From Eikenella exigua (GTDB taxonomy: Bacteria > Pseudomonadota > Gammaproteobacteria > Burkholderiales > Neisseriaceae), in NCBI RefSeq assembly GCF_008805035.1, contig NZ_CP038018.1, forward strand, positions 1,240,001 through 1,304,000: a DNA stretch of 64,000 nucleotides, read 5' to 3'. The notes under the pieces are model-generated. The model saw only the letters and a program-made list of their open reading frames with translations, was not told the DNA's origin and made no database searches. Every line of letters starts with the position of its first letter. The stretch's first letter is position 1. The translations under genes and the position numbers were made by a program. Positions 39,094 through 47,802 of the stretch are shown in pieces.

Positions 39094-39161
39094 CAAAAGG
39101 CTACCTGAAAATGCAGCTTCAACGCAGTCAAACCGAAGCTAATTTTTCAGGTAGCCTTTTG
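39094..39161. terminator. DUS-paired terminator after the transporter gene
   Basis: CAAAAGGCTACCTGAAA (39094-39110) and TTTTCAGGTAGCCTTTTG (about 39145-39162) are opposed uptake sequences with T-runs. The loop holds a smaller AGCTTC/GAAGCT stem. Confidence 0.7.
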
Positions 39162-39227
39162 CTTGCCAACCCATCCTGCCGTCTGTATTATCCCTTGTAA
39201 TTTCAACCAGCAAGGAGCAATCCATGT

Positions 39228-39644
39228 ATGTATACAACACTCCCTCCCCCGCGCGTTAAAAATCTGTCGCGTCTCGGCCTGATTGCCGCCGCCGTTTTCC
39301 TGATGGCCGGCTGCGCCACCCTCGACGACACCATGCAGCGCCACGTCGGCCAGCACATCAGCGAAGTGTTCCGCGAACACGGCGGCCGCCCCAATGCCGG
39401 ACGCCGCAAAGTGGGCAACAACCGCTACGCCTACACCTACAACTACTACCGTACCCGCTACGCTGGCCGTCAATTCGAAGGCCGCAGCCTAAACGGCCCC
39501 ATCATTACCAGCTACTATAGCGATGTCTGCTACGGGCACAACCTCTACCAAACCTACTACACCGACGCCAACGACATCGTAGTGGACTACCACTGGGAAT
39601 CCATCGGCGATCGGCGGATTAGCTGCAACGACCACTTCAACTAA
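39228..39644 (+). CDS. Tyr-rich lipoprotein of unknown function
   Basis: 138 residues. Lipoprotein signal SRLGLIAAAVFLMAGCATLD (lipobox MAGC), then a Tyr/Arg-rich mature part (NRYAYTYNYYRTRYAGRQFE). Probably an outer-membrane lipoprotein; family not recognised. The ATG at 39228 is in frame with the signal; another ATG 4 bases earlier gives a short dead frame. Confidence 0.75.
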   Translation: MYTTLPPPRVKNLSRLGLIAAAVFLMAGCATLDDTMQRHVGQHISEVFREHGGRPNAGRRKVGNNRYAYTYNYYRTRYAGRQFEGRSLNGPIITSYYSDVCYGHNLYQTYYTDANDIVVDYHWESIGDRRISCNDHFN

Positions 39645-39686
39645 TCCCAGCACGGCCAAACACGCGGCATAACCAACCCATATTTG

Positions 39687-39771
39687 AGGCTACCTGAAAA
39701 ATTTTAGCTTCGCAGAAACTTCGCTGCGCTACGTTTTAACTCCGTTGAAGCTCACGCTTTCAGGTAGCCTT
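39687..39771. repeat. DUS-bounded repeat element, copy 1
   Basis: AGGCTACCTGAA (39687-39698) and TTCAGGTAGCCT (39759-39770) flank about 60 bases. The right part, GTTTTAACTCCGTTGAAGC then TCACGCTTTCAGGTAGCC, recurs at 52014-52051 and, worn, at 61016-61053. Confidence 0.65.
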
Positions 39772-39817
39772 TTGCCGCGGCTGTCGGGCATGCCAAACAG
39801 TGCATCCAAACCCGACC

Positions 39818-40153
39818 CTACCCTTGCCCCCTGCCCCGCCGCCTCAAATGCACGATGGCGGCCGAACGTATTTCATACAGCGCGGCGGTGGTTTGCTCAA
39901 ACTCTTCCAGCAGGCCGTGCTCGGCGGCGGAAAACGGCGGGGAATCGTTCCAAGAGCCCATACCGCCAAACACATGGCTCTGTTCGCAGGCCAGCCGCAG
40001 GCGTTCCCGCGCAAGCAGGGCTTCGTTGGCCAGCGTGTGCCGTGCCTTGTCAAAAAAAGCCTGTTGCCAATGCTGCTCGCCGATGGCTCCGGCCAGTTGG
40101 GCAATCTCAGCCAAAGCCTGATGAAAACGGCGGATTAATTCTTGCTCGGTCAT
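39818..40153 (-). CDS. Conserved-looking soluble protein, unknown
   Basis: 111 residues, helical (MTEQELIRRFHQALAEIAQL, then EHGLLEEFEQTTAALYEIRS) with a basic Gly/Arg tail. It lies downstream of pyrG on the same strand but beyond a terminator. No family recognised. Confidence 0.6.
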   Translation of the reverse strand: MTEQELIRRFHQALAEIAQLAGAIGEQHWQQAFFDKARHTLANEALLARERLRLACEQSHVFGGMGSWNDSPPFSAAEHGLLEEFEQTTAALYEIRSAAIVHLRRRGRGQG

Positions 40154-40183
40154 GTGGTTCTCCCTGATTGCGGCACAAGAGAA

Positions 40184-40215
40184 AGGCTACCTGAAAATTT
40201 TCAGGTAGCCTTTAT
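40184..40215. terminator. Perfect DUS palindrome ending pyrG
   Basis: AAAGGCTACCTGAAAA directly abuts TTTTCAGGTAGCCTTT: a 32-base perfect inverted repeat with no spacer, 16 bases past the pyrG stop. Confidence 0.75.
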
Positions 40216-40231
40216 TCAATCGCACACGTGC

Positions 40232-41863
40232 CTATTCCTTATGCTGCAAGGCCGCCTTGATAAACGAAGTAAACAGCGGATGCCCTTTGCGCGGGGTGGA
40301 AGTGAATTCGGGGTGGAACTGGCTGGCGAAGAACCAAGGATGCGTACCCTGCGGCAACTCGATGGTTTCCACCAAGCGTTCGCGCCCGCCGGATACGCCG
40401 CTGATCACCAACCCGGCCTTTTCCAGCGCCGGTACGAAGTGGTTGTTTACTTCATAACGGTGGCGGTGGCGTTCTTTGATGTTGGTGCTGCCGTAGATGG
40501 CTGCGGCCAGACTGCCGGCGGCGAGCTCCACTTCCTGCGCGCCCAAGCGCATGGTGCCTCCCAAATCGGCGTGTTCATCGCGTTTTTCCACCGCGCCGTC
40601 GGCGGTTTGCCATTCATCAATCAGCGCCACCACGGGATAGGGCGTTTTCAAATCAAACTCGGTGGAATTGGCGCCTTCCATGCCGGCCATGTGGCGGGCA
40701 AACTCGATGAGCGCAATCTGCATACCGAGACAAATACCCAAATAGGGCACTTTGTTTTCGCGGGCATAGCGGGCGGCAGCGATTTTGCCTTCCACACCGC
40801 GCACGCCGAAGCCGCCGGGTACGAGGATGGCATCGAAGTTTTTCAGGCAGTCGGTGCCTTCGGTTTCGATGTTTTCGCTGTCGATATAGGTGATGCACAC
40901 TTTGGTTTCGGTGTGGATGCCGGCATGCTTCAGGGCTTCGCTGAGCGATTTGTAGGATTCGGTCAGATCCACATATTTGCCCACCATGGCGATGTGCACA
41001 GTGTGCTTCGGATGCTCGATGGCATACACGATTTTGCGCCATTCGGTGAGATCGGCCTGCCGGATGTTGAGCTGGAGCTGCTCGCAGATGGCATCATCGA
41101 TGCCCTGGCCGTGTAGCATTTCGGGGATCTTATAGATGCTGTCGGCATCGTAGCAGCCGATCACGGCGCGCTCTTCCACGTTGCAGAACAAGGCGATTTT
41201 TCGCCGCTCTTCTTCGGGCAGCAGTCTGTCCATACGGCAGATGAGCACGTCGGGCTGGATACCGATTTCGCGCAGTTCTTTCACCGAATGCTGGGTGGGC
41301 TTGGTTTTGATTTCGCCAGCAGCGGCGATGTAGGGAACGTAGCTTAAGTGCACAAACAGCGTGTTAGCGCGGCCGAGCTGGCTGCGCATCTGGCGGATAG
41401 CTTCCAAAAATGGTAGCGATTCGATATCGCCCACCGTGCCGCCGATTTCCACAATAGCCACGTCTTTATTGGCCGCACCTTCGTGGATGCGGCGTTTGAT
41501 TTCGTCGGTGATATGCGGAATCACCTGCACCGTACCGCCCAAGTAGTCGCCGCGCCGCTCTTTGGCAATCACGTTTTCATACACCTGCCCGGCGCTGAAG
41601 CTGTTGGCGCGGGTGAGCTTGGCGTCGATAAAACGTTCGTAGTGGCCGAGGTCGAGGTCGGTTTCCGCGCCGTCTTCGGTCACGAACACCTCGCCGTGCT
41701 GGAAGGGGCTCATCGTACCAGGATCCACGTTGATATACGGATCCAGCTTAAGCATGGTTACGTTCAGCCCGCGCGATTCGAGAATGGCGGCAATAGAAGC
41801 GGCGGCGATACCTTTCCCTAAGGAAGATACCACTCCGCCGGTTACGAAAATAAATTTGGTCAT
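40232..41863 (-). CDS. pyrG: CTP synthase
   Basis: 543 residues, usual length. Makes CTP from UTP, ATP and glutamine. The N-terminal amidoligase domain begins MTKFIFVTGGVVSSLGKGIA with the P-loop. The C-terminal class I glutaminase domain has Cys in PYLGICLGMQIALIEFARH and His/Glu in FASQFHPEFTS. All key residues are intact. Confidence 0.97.
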   Translation of the reverse strand: MTKFIFVTGGVVSSLGKGIAAASIAAILESRGLNVTMLKLDPYINVDPGTMSPFQHGEVFVTEDGAETDLDLGHYERFIDAKLTRANSFSAGQVYENVIAKERRGDYLGGTVQVIPHITDEIKRRIHEGAANKDVAIVEIGGTVGDIESLPFLEAIRQMRSQLGRANTLFVHLSYVPYIAAAGEIKTKPTQHSVKELREIGIQPDVLICRMDRLLPEEERRKIALFCNVEERAVIGCYDADSIYKIPEMLHGQGIDDAICEQLQLNIRQADLTEWRKIVYAIEHPKHTVHIAMVGKYVDLTESYKSLSEALKHAGIHTETKVCITYIDSENIETEGTDCLKNFDAILVPGGFGVRGVEGKIAAARYARENKVPYLGICLGMQIALIEFARHMAGMEGANSTEFDLKTPYPVVALIDEWQTADGAVEKRDEHADLGGTMRLGAQEVELAAGSLAAAIYGSTNIKERHRHRYEVNNHFVPALEKAGLVISGVSGGRERLVETIELPQGTHPWFFASQFHPEFTSTPRKGHPLFTSFIKAALQHKE

Positions 41864-41934
41864 GATGAAATGCCCACTTTGGAAAGCATAATTTTACCCC
41901 GTTTCCCGCAAAAGCAAAAGCACGGGGTTTTCGG

Positions 41935-41973
41935 TTTTCAGGTAGCCTGCCTGAGTAAAGGCTACCTGAAAAA
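41935..41973. repeat. Inverted DUS pair between pyrG and gmk
   Basis: TTTTCAGGTAGCCT (41935-41948) faces AGGCTACCTGAAAAA (41959-41973). It lies upstream of both divergent genes, so it is not an ordinary gene-end terminator. Confidence 0.7.
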
Positions 41974-42072
41974 TACACACCAACAAAGTGCAAAGCCCTA
42001 TCTGCCACCCTTCCAAAGCCCTGAATGCTATGCGATAATACGCCCGAGTTTCAACTAAAAATTTTCTGTACC

Positions 42073-42687
42073 ATGCAAGGCAATATTTTCGTTATTTCCG
42101 CTGCCTCCGGCACCGGCAAAACTACACTGATCGCCCGGCTGCTGCAGCACCATTCCGACATCCGCGTGTCCATTTCCCACACCACCCGTGCCCCGCGCCG
42201 AGGCGAAGAAAACGGCAAGCACTACCACTTCGTCAGCGTACCCGAATTCGAGCGCATGATAGAAGAAGGCCGATTCGTGGAGTACGCCAAAGTGTACGGC
42301 AACTATTACGGCACCAGCACCCAAAGCCTGGAAAGCCTCACCCGCCAAGGCACCGACGTTATCCTCGAAATCGACACCCAAGGCGCGGAGCAAATCCGCC
42401 GCCAGCTGCCACAGGCCTACAGCATCTTCATCGCCCCGCCCTCCTTAGGCACTTTGGAACAGCGCCTGCGCCAGCGCGCCGCCGATGCCCCGCAGGTGAT
42501 TGCTGTGCGGCTGGCCGAAGCGCGCAACGAAATCGAACAGGCACGCCTGTTCGACTACCTAGTGATCAACGACGACCTCACTGCCGCCGAAGCTGCCCTG
42601 TTGCACATTATCAAATCCCAGCGTTTTCATTTGGAAAACCAAACGCCCTTCCTCACCAAACTGCTTGGCGGTAGCGAAAACGCCTGA
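42073..42687 (+). CDS. gmk: Guanylate kinase
   Basis: 204 residues. Phosphorylates GMP to GDP. P-loop ISAASGTGKTTLIARLL at the N-terminus, GMP-binding SHTTRAPRRGEENGKHYHFV and the lid region. The ATG at 42073 gives the standard N-terminus. It precedes rpoZ and spoT, the common gmk-rpoZ-spoT order, and GDP/GTP supply links the three. Confidence 0.96.
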   Translation: MQGNIFVISAASGTGKTTLIARLLQHHSDIRVSISHTTRAPRRGEENGKHYHFVSVPEFERMIEEGRFVEYAKVYGNYYGTSTQSLESLTRQGTDVILEIDTQGAEQIRRQLPQAYSIFIAPPSLGTLEQRLRQRAADAPQVIAVRLAEARNEIEQARLFDYLVINDDLTAAEAALLHIIKSQRFHLENQTPFLTKLLGGSENA

Positions 42688-42705
42688 GCCAATTCCGAAT
42701 TAATC

Positions 42706-42746
42706 TTTTCAGGCAGCTTCAACCTGCCAATAGGCCACCTGAAAAC
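42706..42746 (+). terminator. Imperfect DUS hairpin after gmk
   Basis: TTTTCAGGCAGCTTC faces AGGCCACCTGAAAAC around a short loop; worn uptake sequences that can still pair. Confidence 0.45.
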
Positions 42747-42787
42747 ATTTACCCCATTTAATTCACAACATATTTAAGGAACACATC

Positions 42788-42994
42788 ATGGCACGTATTA
42801 CTGTAGAAGACTGCATCAGCCGTATCCCCAACCACTTCAACCTCACCCTGGCCGCCGCCTACCGCGCCCGCCAGCTGGCCAACGGCTCCATGCCGCTGGT
42901 GGACGATATCCGCAACAACAAACCAACTGTAACCGCCCTGCGCGAAATCGCTGCCGGCCAAATCGGCGAAGAAATTCTTTCCCGCAGCAAGTAA
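42788..42994 (+). CDS. rpoZ: RNA polymerase omega subunit
   Basis: 68 residues, begins MARITVEDCISRIPNHFNLT with the family MARxTVEDC opening and VDDIRNNKPTVTALREIAAG. Assists RNA polymerase assembly and contributes to ppGpp binding. It ends 2 bases before the spoT start, so the two are co-translated. Confidence 0.96.
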   Translation: MARITVEDCISRIPNHFNLTLAAAYRARQLANGSMPLVDDIRNNKPTVTALREIAAGQIGEEILSRSK

Positions 42995-42996
42995 CT

Positions 42997-45525
42997 ATGA
43001 TTGCCCCCAGCGCCGATTATGCCGCCCCCGTTGCTGCCTGGCGTGAACACCTGTTTGCCCAAACAGGCTACCTGAAAAAAATGGAACGCTGGGCCTTGCT
43101 CGAAGCCGCCTGCGTTTACATTTACGACACCGCCACCAAGCAGGGGCAGCCCGAGCGGCTCGAACGCGCCTTCCGCCTCACCGCCGCACTGGCCGAAGAA
43201 AAACAGCGCGTGCACGCCCTGTGCGCGGTGCTAGTACAAATTGCCATGGAAGACCTCGGCACACAGGCAGACCCTGCCTTTTTGCAGCCCACATTCGGCG
43301 AAGTGTGCATCGAAATCATCGCCCACATCCACACCAACCCAGAAGCCGGTCAAGAAGCCCAGCTCACCCAGTGCCGCCGGCAAATCAACGAGGTTTACCA
43401 CCTCATCATCGAACGCAGCCGCCAATCCCTGCTGCACGCCGCAGGCTACCTGAAAACCGAAGAACAAAGCCTGCTCAACCGCGCCTGCGATTTCGGCATC
43501 CGCGCCCACCAAAACCAATTCCGCAACAGTGGCGTGCCCTACATTACCCACCCTATGGCCGTGACTCAACAGCTGGCCGAATGGCACATCGATGCCCAAG
43601 GCCTGTGCGCTGGTGTGCTGCACGACGTGCTCGAAGACACTGGTACGAGCAAAGAAGAGCTTGCCGCCGAATTCGGCCAAGCCATCGCCAACATGGTGGA
43701 TGGCCTTTCCAAGCTGGAAAAGCTCGAATACGACAGCCAGGCCGAGCACCAGGCCGAGAGCTTCCGCAAGCTCATCATGGCAATGACCAAAGACATCCGT
43801 GTCATCATCATCAAGCTCTCCGACCGTCTGCACAATATGCGCACGCTCGATGCCAAAAAGCCCGACAGCCGCCGCCGCATCGCCCATGAAACGCTGGAAA
43901 TCTACGCCCAGCTCGCCAACCGCATAGGCCTCAACCAAGCCTACCGCGAACTGCAAGATCTCTCCTTCAAATATCTGCTGCCCAACCGCTACGCCGTGCT
44001 CGAACGCGCCCGCCAAGCCAGCCGTCGTAACCGCCGCGACGTGGTGGGCAAAGTATTGAGCGCCTTCAGCCAGCGGCTGGTAAGTGCCAATATCGAAGCC
44101 AAAATCTGTGGCCGTGAAAAAAACCTCTACAGCATCTACAAGAAAATGCAGGACAAAAAACTGCATTTTTCCGAAGTGATGGATATTTACGGTTTCCGCG
44201 TCATCGTAAACAACATCCCTGCCTGCTACGCTGCCCTCGGCGCGCTACACAGCCTCTATAAACCCAAGCCCGGCCACATCAAAGACTACATCGCCATCCC
44301 CAAGGCCAATGGTTACCAAAGCCTGCATACCACCCTGGTCGGCCCCTTCGGCCTGCCCATCGAAGTGCAAATCCGCACCCGCGAAATGGATAAAGTGGCC
44401 GAAGAAGGCGTGGCCAGCCATCTGCTCTACAAAAACCCCGCCACCGACCCCGCCGCCCAACGCACCCACCAATGGCTGCAAAATATTCTCGACTTCCAAG
44501 CCCAAGGTGACAGCGCCATCGAATTCCTTGAACACGTTAAAGTGGATTTGTTCCCGCGTGAAGTGTATGTGTTTACCCCAAAGGGCAAAATCCTCGTGCT
44601 GCCCGAAGGCGCCACACCGGTGGATTTCGCCTATGCCGTGCACACCGACATCGGCCACCGCTGCATTGCCGCCCGCGTCAACAACAACATGGTTTCCCTG
44701 CGCACCCGCCTGCGCACTGGCGACAGCGTGGAAATCATTACTTCCAACACCGCCCGTCCCAATCCGGCCTGGCTCAACTTCGTGATTTCCGGCCGCGCCC
44801 GCAGTGCCATCCGCAACAAACTCAAAAACATCGACCGCAGCGATGCCGTTCGCCTGGGTGAGCAACTGCTGCAACGCGCCCTCACCGCCTTGCTGCCCCA
44901 AGAGCTCCTACTCTCCGAAGATCTCAAGCAAAGCTATCTCGACGATCTCAGCCGCAAAAACACCAGCTTCGAAGACATCCTCTACGACGTGGGCATGGGC
45001 AGGCTCGCCCCCGTATCCGTAGCCATGCACATTGCCGAAATCGCCGGCCGCCAGCCCGAAAACAACGGCGTGAAAATCGCCCCTATCAGCGTGGGCAGCA
45101 GCGACAGCGGCCGTGTCCAACTTGCTTCCTGCTGCCACCCCATCCCCGGCGACAGTATCAAAGCCCTGCTCGTGAGAGACCACGGCCTCATCATCCACCG
45201 CGATACCTGCCCCAATACCCTCAAAGCCCCACCCGAGCAGCAGCTGGATGCCAACTGGGAAGGCATCGAGCAAAAGAAAACCTACCACACCAGCATCACC
45301 GTATCCGCCAAACGCGCCCACGGCCTGCTCGCCGCCATGGCACAAGCCGTATCCGGGCATGGTGCCGACATCGAATCGGTTGATACCCTCAGCTCCGCGC
45401 AGGAAAACAACGAAGGCTTCATCGAATTCAGCTTCCGCCTCCAAGTATCCAACCTCGGACAACTCAAGCAAATCATCCATTCCCTGCATACCATTTCGCA
45501 GGTACGCAAAGTGCAGCGCCAATGA
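42997..45525 (+). CDS. spoT: Bifunctional (p)ppGpp synthetase/hydrolase with extended N-terminus
   Basis: 842 residues, about 120 longer than usual SpoT. Intact HD hydrolase (GLCAGVLHDVLEDTGT, His209-Asp210), synthetase (SEVMDIYGFRVIVNNIP, near 394), TGS (VFTPKGKILVLPEGATPVDF) and C-terminal ACT (TSITVSAKRAHGLLAAMAQA). The extra N-terminus aligns with the HD domain: GYLK at residues 24 and 148, then ALCAVLVQIAMEDLGT against GLCAGVLHDVLEDTGT. It looks like a degenerate HD copy that lost the His-Asp pair. Both GYLK sites are encoded by a DUS. Confidence 0.93.
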   Translation: MIAPSADYAAPVAAWREHLFAQTGYLKKMERWALLEAACVYIYDTATKQGQPERLERAFRLTAALAEEKQRVHALCAVLVQIAMEDLGTQADPAFLQPTFGEVCIEIIAHIHTNPEAGQEAQLTQCRRQINEVYHLIIERSRQSLLHAAGYLKTEEQSLLNRACDFGIRAHQNQFRNSGVPYITHPMAVTQQLAEWHIDAQGLCAGVLHDVLEDTGTSKEELAAEFGQAIANMVDGLSKLEKLEYDSQAEHQAESFRKLIMAMTKDIRVIIIKLSDRLHNMRTLDAKKPDSRRRIAHETLEIYAQLANRIGLNQAYRELQDLSFKYLLPNRYAVLERARQASRRNRRDVVGKVLSAFSQRLVSANIEAKICGREKNLYSIYKKMQDKKLHFSEVMDIYGFRVIVNNIPACYAALGALHSLYKPKPGHIKDYIAIPKANGYQSLHTTLVGPFGLPIEVQIRTREMDKVAEEGVASHLLYKNPATDPAAQRTHQWLQNILDFQAQGDSAIEFLEHVKVDLFPREVYVFTPKGKILVLPEGATPVDFAYAVHTDIGHRCIAARVNNNMVSLRTRLRTGDSVEIITSNTARPNPAWLNFVISGRARSAIRNKLKNIDRSDAVRLGEQLLQRALTALLPQELLLSEDLKQSYLDDLSRKNTSFEDILYDVGMGRLAPVSVAMHIAEIAGRQPENNGVKIAPISVGSSDSGRVQLASCCHPIPGDSIKALLVRDHGLIIHRDTCPNTLKAPPEQQLDANWEGIEQKKTYHTSITVSAKRAHGLLAAMAQAVSGHGADIESVDTLSSAQENNEGFIEFSFRLQVSNLGQLKQIIHSLHTISQVRKVQRQ

Positions 45526-45644
45526 GAGTGGGATTTTTATTATTGTAGCTGAGGCAAAGCAAGCTAATGCAGTAGCAGCTATAAGAATCCTCTCCTTAGC
45601 CCGCACCGCCGTGTTTTAAACCATATCAATAAAAGACACACATC

Positions 45645-45920
45645 ATGGCCAAAAAATTCCCCATTTCCCCCAAACACCCCGAACGCATCTGCTGGGGTTG
45701 TGACAAATACTGCCGCACCGAAGATCTGCAATGCGGCAATGGCTGCGAACGTATCCAACATCCCATTGAAACCGACGGCCCCAAATGGTATAAAAGCGGC
45801 GACTGGAGCAACCTGTTCAGCGATGAGCAGCAAATCGAACTCGGCTTCAAAGCCGCACCTACTCCCGCCCCTAAAACTACGTCCAAACCCCATATCAAAC
45901 TGCCCCTCAAACAGCATTAG
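45645..45920 (+). CDS. DUF3079 family protein
   Basis: 91 residues. MAKKFPISPKHPERICWGCD then DLQCGNGCERIQHPIE matches DUF3079, a small Cys-rich family of unknown function, probably zinc-binding. The C-terminal 25 residues are Pro/Lys-rich. Confidence 0.85.
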   Translation: MAKKFPISPKHPERICWGCDKYCRTEDLQCGNGCERIQHPIETDGPKWYKSGDWSNLFSDEQQIELGFKAAPTPAPKTTSKPHIKLPLKQH

Positions 45921-46069
45921 CCCACACTGTCTTTCAGGTAGCCTTTTGAGAGAGGCTTAAAGGCTGCCTGAAAATCCACACACCAGCCAGTATGAGCACA
46001 CTAGCACAGCTGCAATCTAAAGTTTCAGGTAGCCTTTTCTCCATCAATCTATCCAGCCAGCAAAAATGC

Positions 46070-46560
46070 CGCCGGGCTTTCCAGCAGCATTTCCAATACA
46101 ACTGCAATCGGGCTTATTCGCCTGATTTAGCGTCTTCAATATCTTCAGCAATGTCTTTGTGTTGAGCTTGCGTAAATGACGTTTGGCTCGGTTCTAGAAA
46201 TTCTCAATCCCGTTAATGTGGTTTTGCCTGCCTGCAAAATGAGTGTGGTAATTAATGTGCAAGCGGCTAAGCTAACATCCAATACATTGGGATACTGTGA
46301 CAATCGGTATAAGCTACGCTGTCCGGCCTTATCTGCTCCCGGATAATCGGCAGTAGGGTAGTCGCTAATATTGGCTACGGTAACGGTGTAAACCTTGCCG
46401 TTACGCTTTAACAGCCCGAATACCACAACTTTGCCGGCTGTTCCGAGACTGCGTTTGCCTTTGCGGCCGCCTTCCAAATAACCTTCATCTGCTTCTACTG
46501 CGCCATCAAATCGTTCCAAGTGCTCGCAACTATGAAAAAAAGCAAACTCAAACGGTGAAA
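46070..46560 (-). pseudogene. IS1595-type transposase remnant
   Basis: The ISXO2-like DDE core is recognisable: VEADEGYLEGGRKGKRSLG then VVVFGLLKRNGKVYTVTV. Further fragments in shifted frames read RQNHINGIENF, a stop, then NRAKRHLRKLN. The start is missing and at least one stop and two frameshifts interrupt it. No terminal inverted repeats were identified, so it is a dead remnant. Confidence 0.8.
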
Positions 46561-46737
46561 GTAGTAGGCAGCGGTGGTTCCATGAGGCTAAAACCGGCAG
46601 GCCGCCGAAAATCTAATTAAGGCTACCTGAAAGCAGACGGCGCCAATTTTCAGGTAGCCTGCCACCCGCCCCTGGTTTCGCGCTATACTCGCTGCAGGCC
46701 ATATCGTCTTCATAATCCCTGTTCCAAGGAGCCATTC

Positions 46738-47676
46738 ATGCACATCGTCTTCCTCGACCGCGACACTCTCCCCGCCCGTCCGCTCTCTTTCAACTTTCCC
46801 CATACCCTGCACGAATTTCCGGCCACCGCGCCCGAGCAAACCAACTCCCACCTCGCCGGCGCGCAAATCGGCATCACCAACAAAGTTGCCATCCGTGCCG
46901 AACACCTCGCCGCCAACCCCCAGCTCAAACTCATCGCCGTGGCCGCCACCGGCTACGATCACATCGACCTGGCCGCCGCCAAGGCCGCCGGCGTTACCGT
47001 GTGCAACGTGCGCAACTACAGCAGCGAAAGCGTGGCCCAGCACGCCTTCATGATGCTGCTCGCCCTCATCCGCCACTTGCCCGCCTGTATGCGCGACATC
47101 GCTGCCGGCGCCTGGCAGCAATCCCCCCAATTCGTCCATTTCAACACCCCCATGCACGACCTCGGCGGCAAAACCCTCGCCATCTTCGGCCGCGGCAATA
47201 TCGGCCGCACCCTCGCCGGCTATGCCCAGGCCTTCGGCATGAAAGTCATCTGGGGCGAACACAAACACGCAGCCGCCGTGCGCGAAGGCTACACCCCGTT
47301 TCAGGTAGCCTTGCAGCAGGCCGATGCCGTTTCCTTGCACTGCCCGCTCAACGAGCACACCCGCCACATGATCGGCGAGGCCGAGCTGCGCCTGATGAAA
47401 CCCACCGCCATCCTCATCAACACCGGCCGCGGCGGCCTCGCCGACGAACAAGCCGTATTCGCCGCTCTGCAACAAGGCCGGCTCGGCGGCGCCGGTTTCG
47501 ACGTACTCAGCCAAGAACCCCCGCGCCAAGGCAACCCCTTGCTCGCCCCGTTGCCCAACCTCATTGTTACCCCGCATATCGCCTGGACCAGCCAGGAGGC
47601 CCTGCTCAATATGACCGAAATCCTCGAAGCCAACATCACCGCCTTCGCCGAAGGCAGGCCGCAAAACGCGTTATAG
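46738..47676 (+). CDS. D-2-hydroxyacid dehydrogenase, glycerate dehydrogenase type
   Basis: 312 residues. NAD-binding Rossmann motif in TLAIFGRGNIGRTLAGYAQA; catalytic Arg in LINTGRGGLADEQAV, Glu near LSQEPP and His in TPHIAWTSQEA. Closest in style to hydroxypyruvate/glycerate dehydrogenase (HprA). A DUS reads in frame as FQVALQ at about 47300. Substrate not certain. Confidence 0.87.
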   Translation: MHIVFLDRDTLPARPLSFNFPHTLHEFPATAPEQTNSHLAGAQIGITNKVAIRAEHLAANPQLKLIAVAATGYDHIDLAAAKAAGVTVCNVRNYSSESVAQHAFMMLLALIRHLPACMRDIAAGAWQQSPQFVHFNTPMHDLGGKTLAIFGRGNIGRTLAGYAQAFGMKVIWGEHKHAAAVREGYTPFQVALQQADAVSLHCPLNEHTRHMIGEAELRLMKPTAILINTGRGGLADEQAVFAALQQGRLGGAGFDVLSQEPPRQGNPLLAPLPNLIVTPHIAWTSQEALLNMTEILEANITAFAEGRPQNAL

Positions 47677-47692
47677 ACCGGCCGGGCAAGAT

Positions 47693-47722
47693 AAAGGCTA
47701 CCTGAAATTTTCAGGTAGCCTC
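47693..47722. terminator. DUS-paired terminator between convergent genes
   Basis: AAAGGCTACCTGAAA and TTTTCAGGTAGCCT nearly abut, 16 bases beyond the dehydrogenase stop and about 80 before the end of leftward purK. Confidence 0.75.
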
Positions 47723-47802
47723 TACCCTCCAAGCTACTCCGTATCCGCTCCCCATAAAAAACAGAGCCACCGTTTCCGGCAGCCCCGTTGAGTTTGTGTT
47801 TG

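Noticed and set aside
46010..46620. Complete insertion sequence
   Set aside because: The transposase is broken by a stop and frameshifts, and I could not find terminal inverted repeats or a target duplication.
46588..47664. 358-codon frame opposite the glycerate dehydrogenase gene
   Set aside because: Antisense shadow; the plus-strand protein has complete family motifs.
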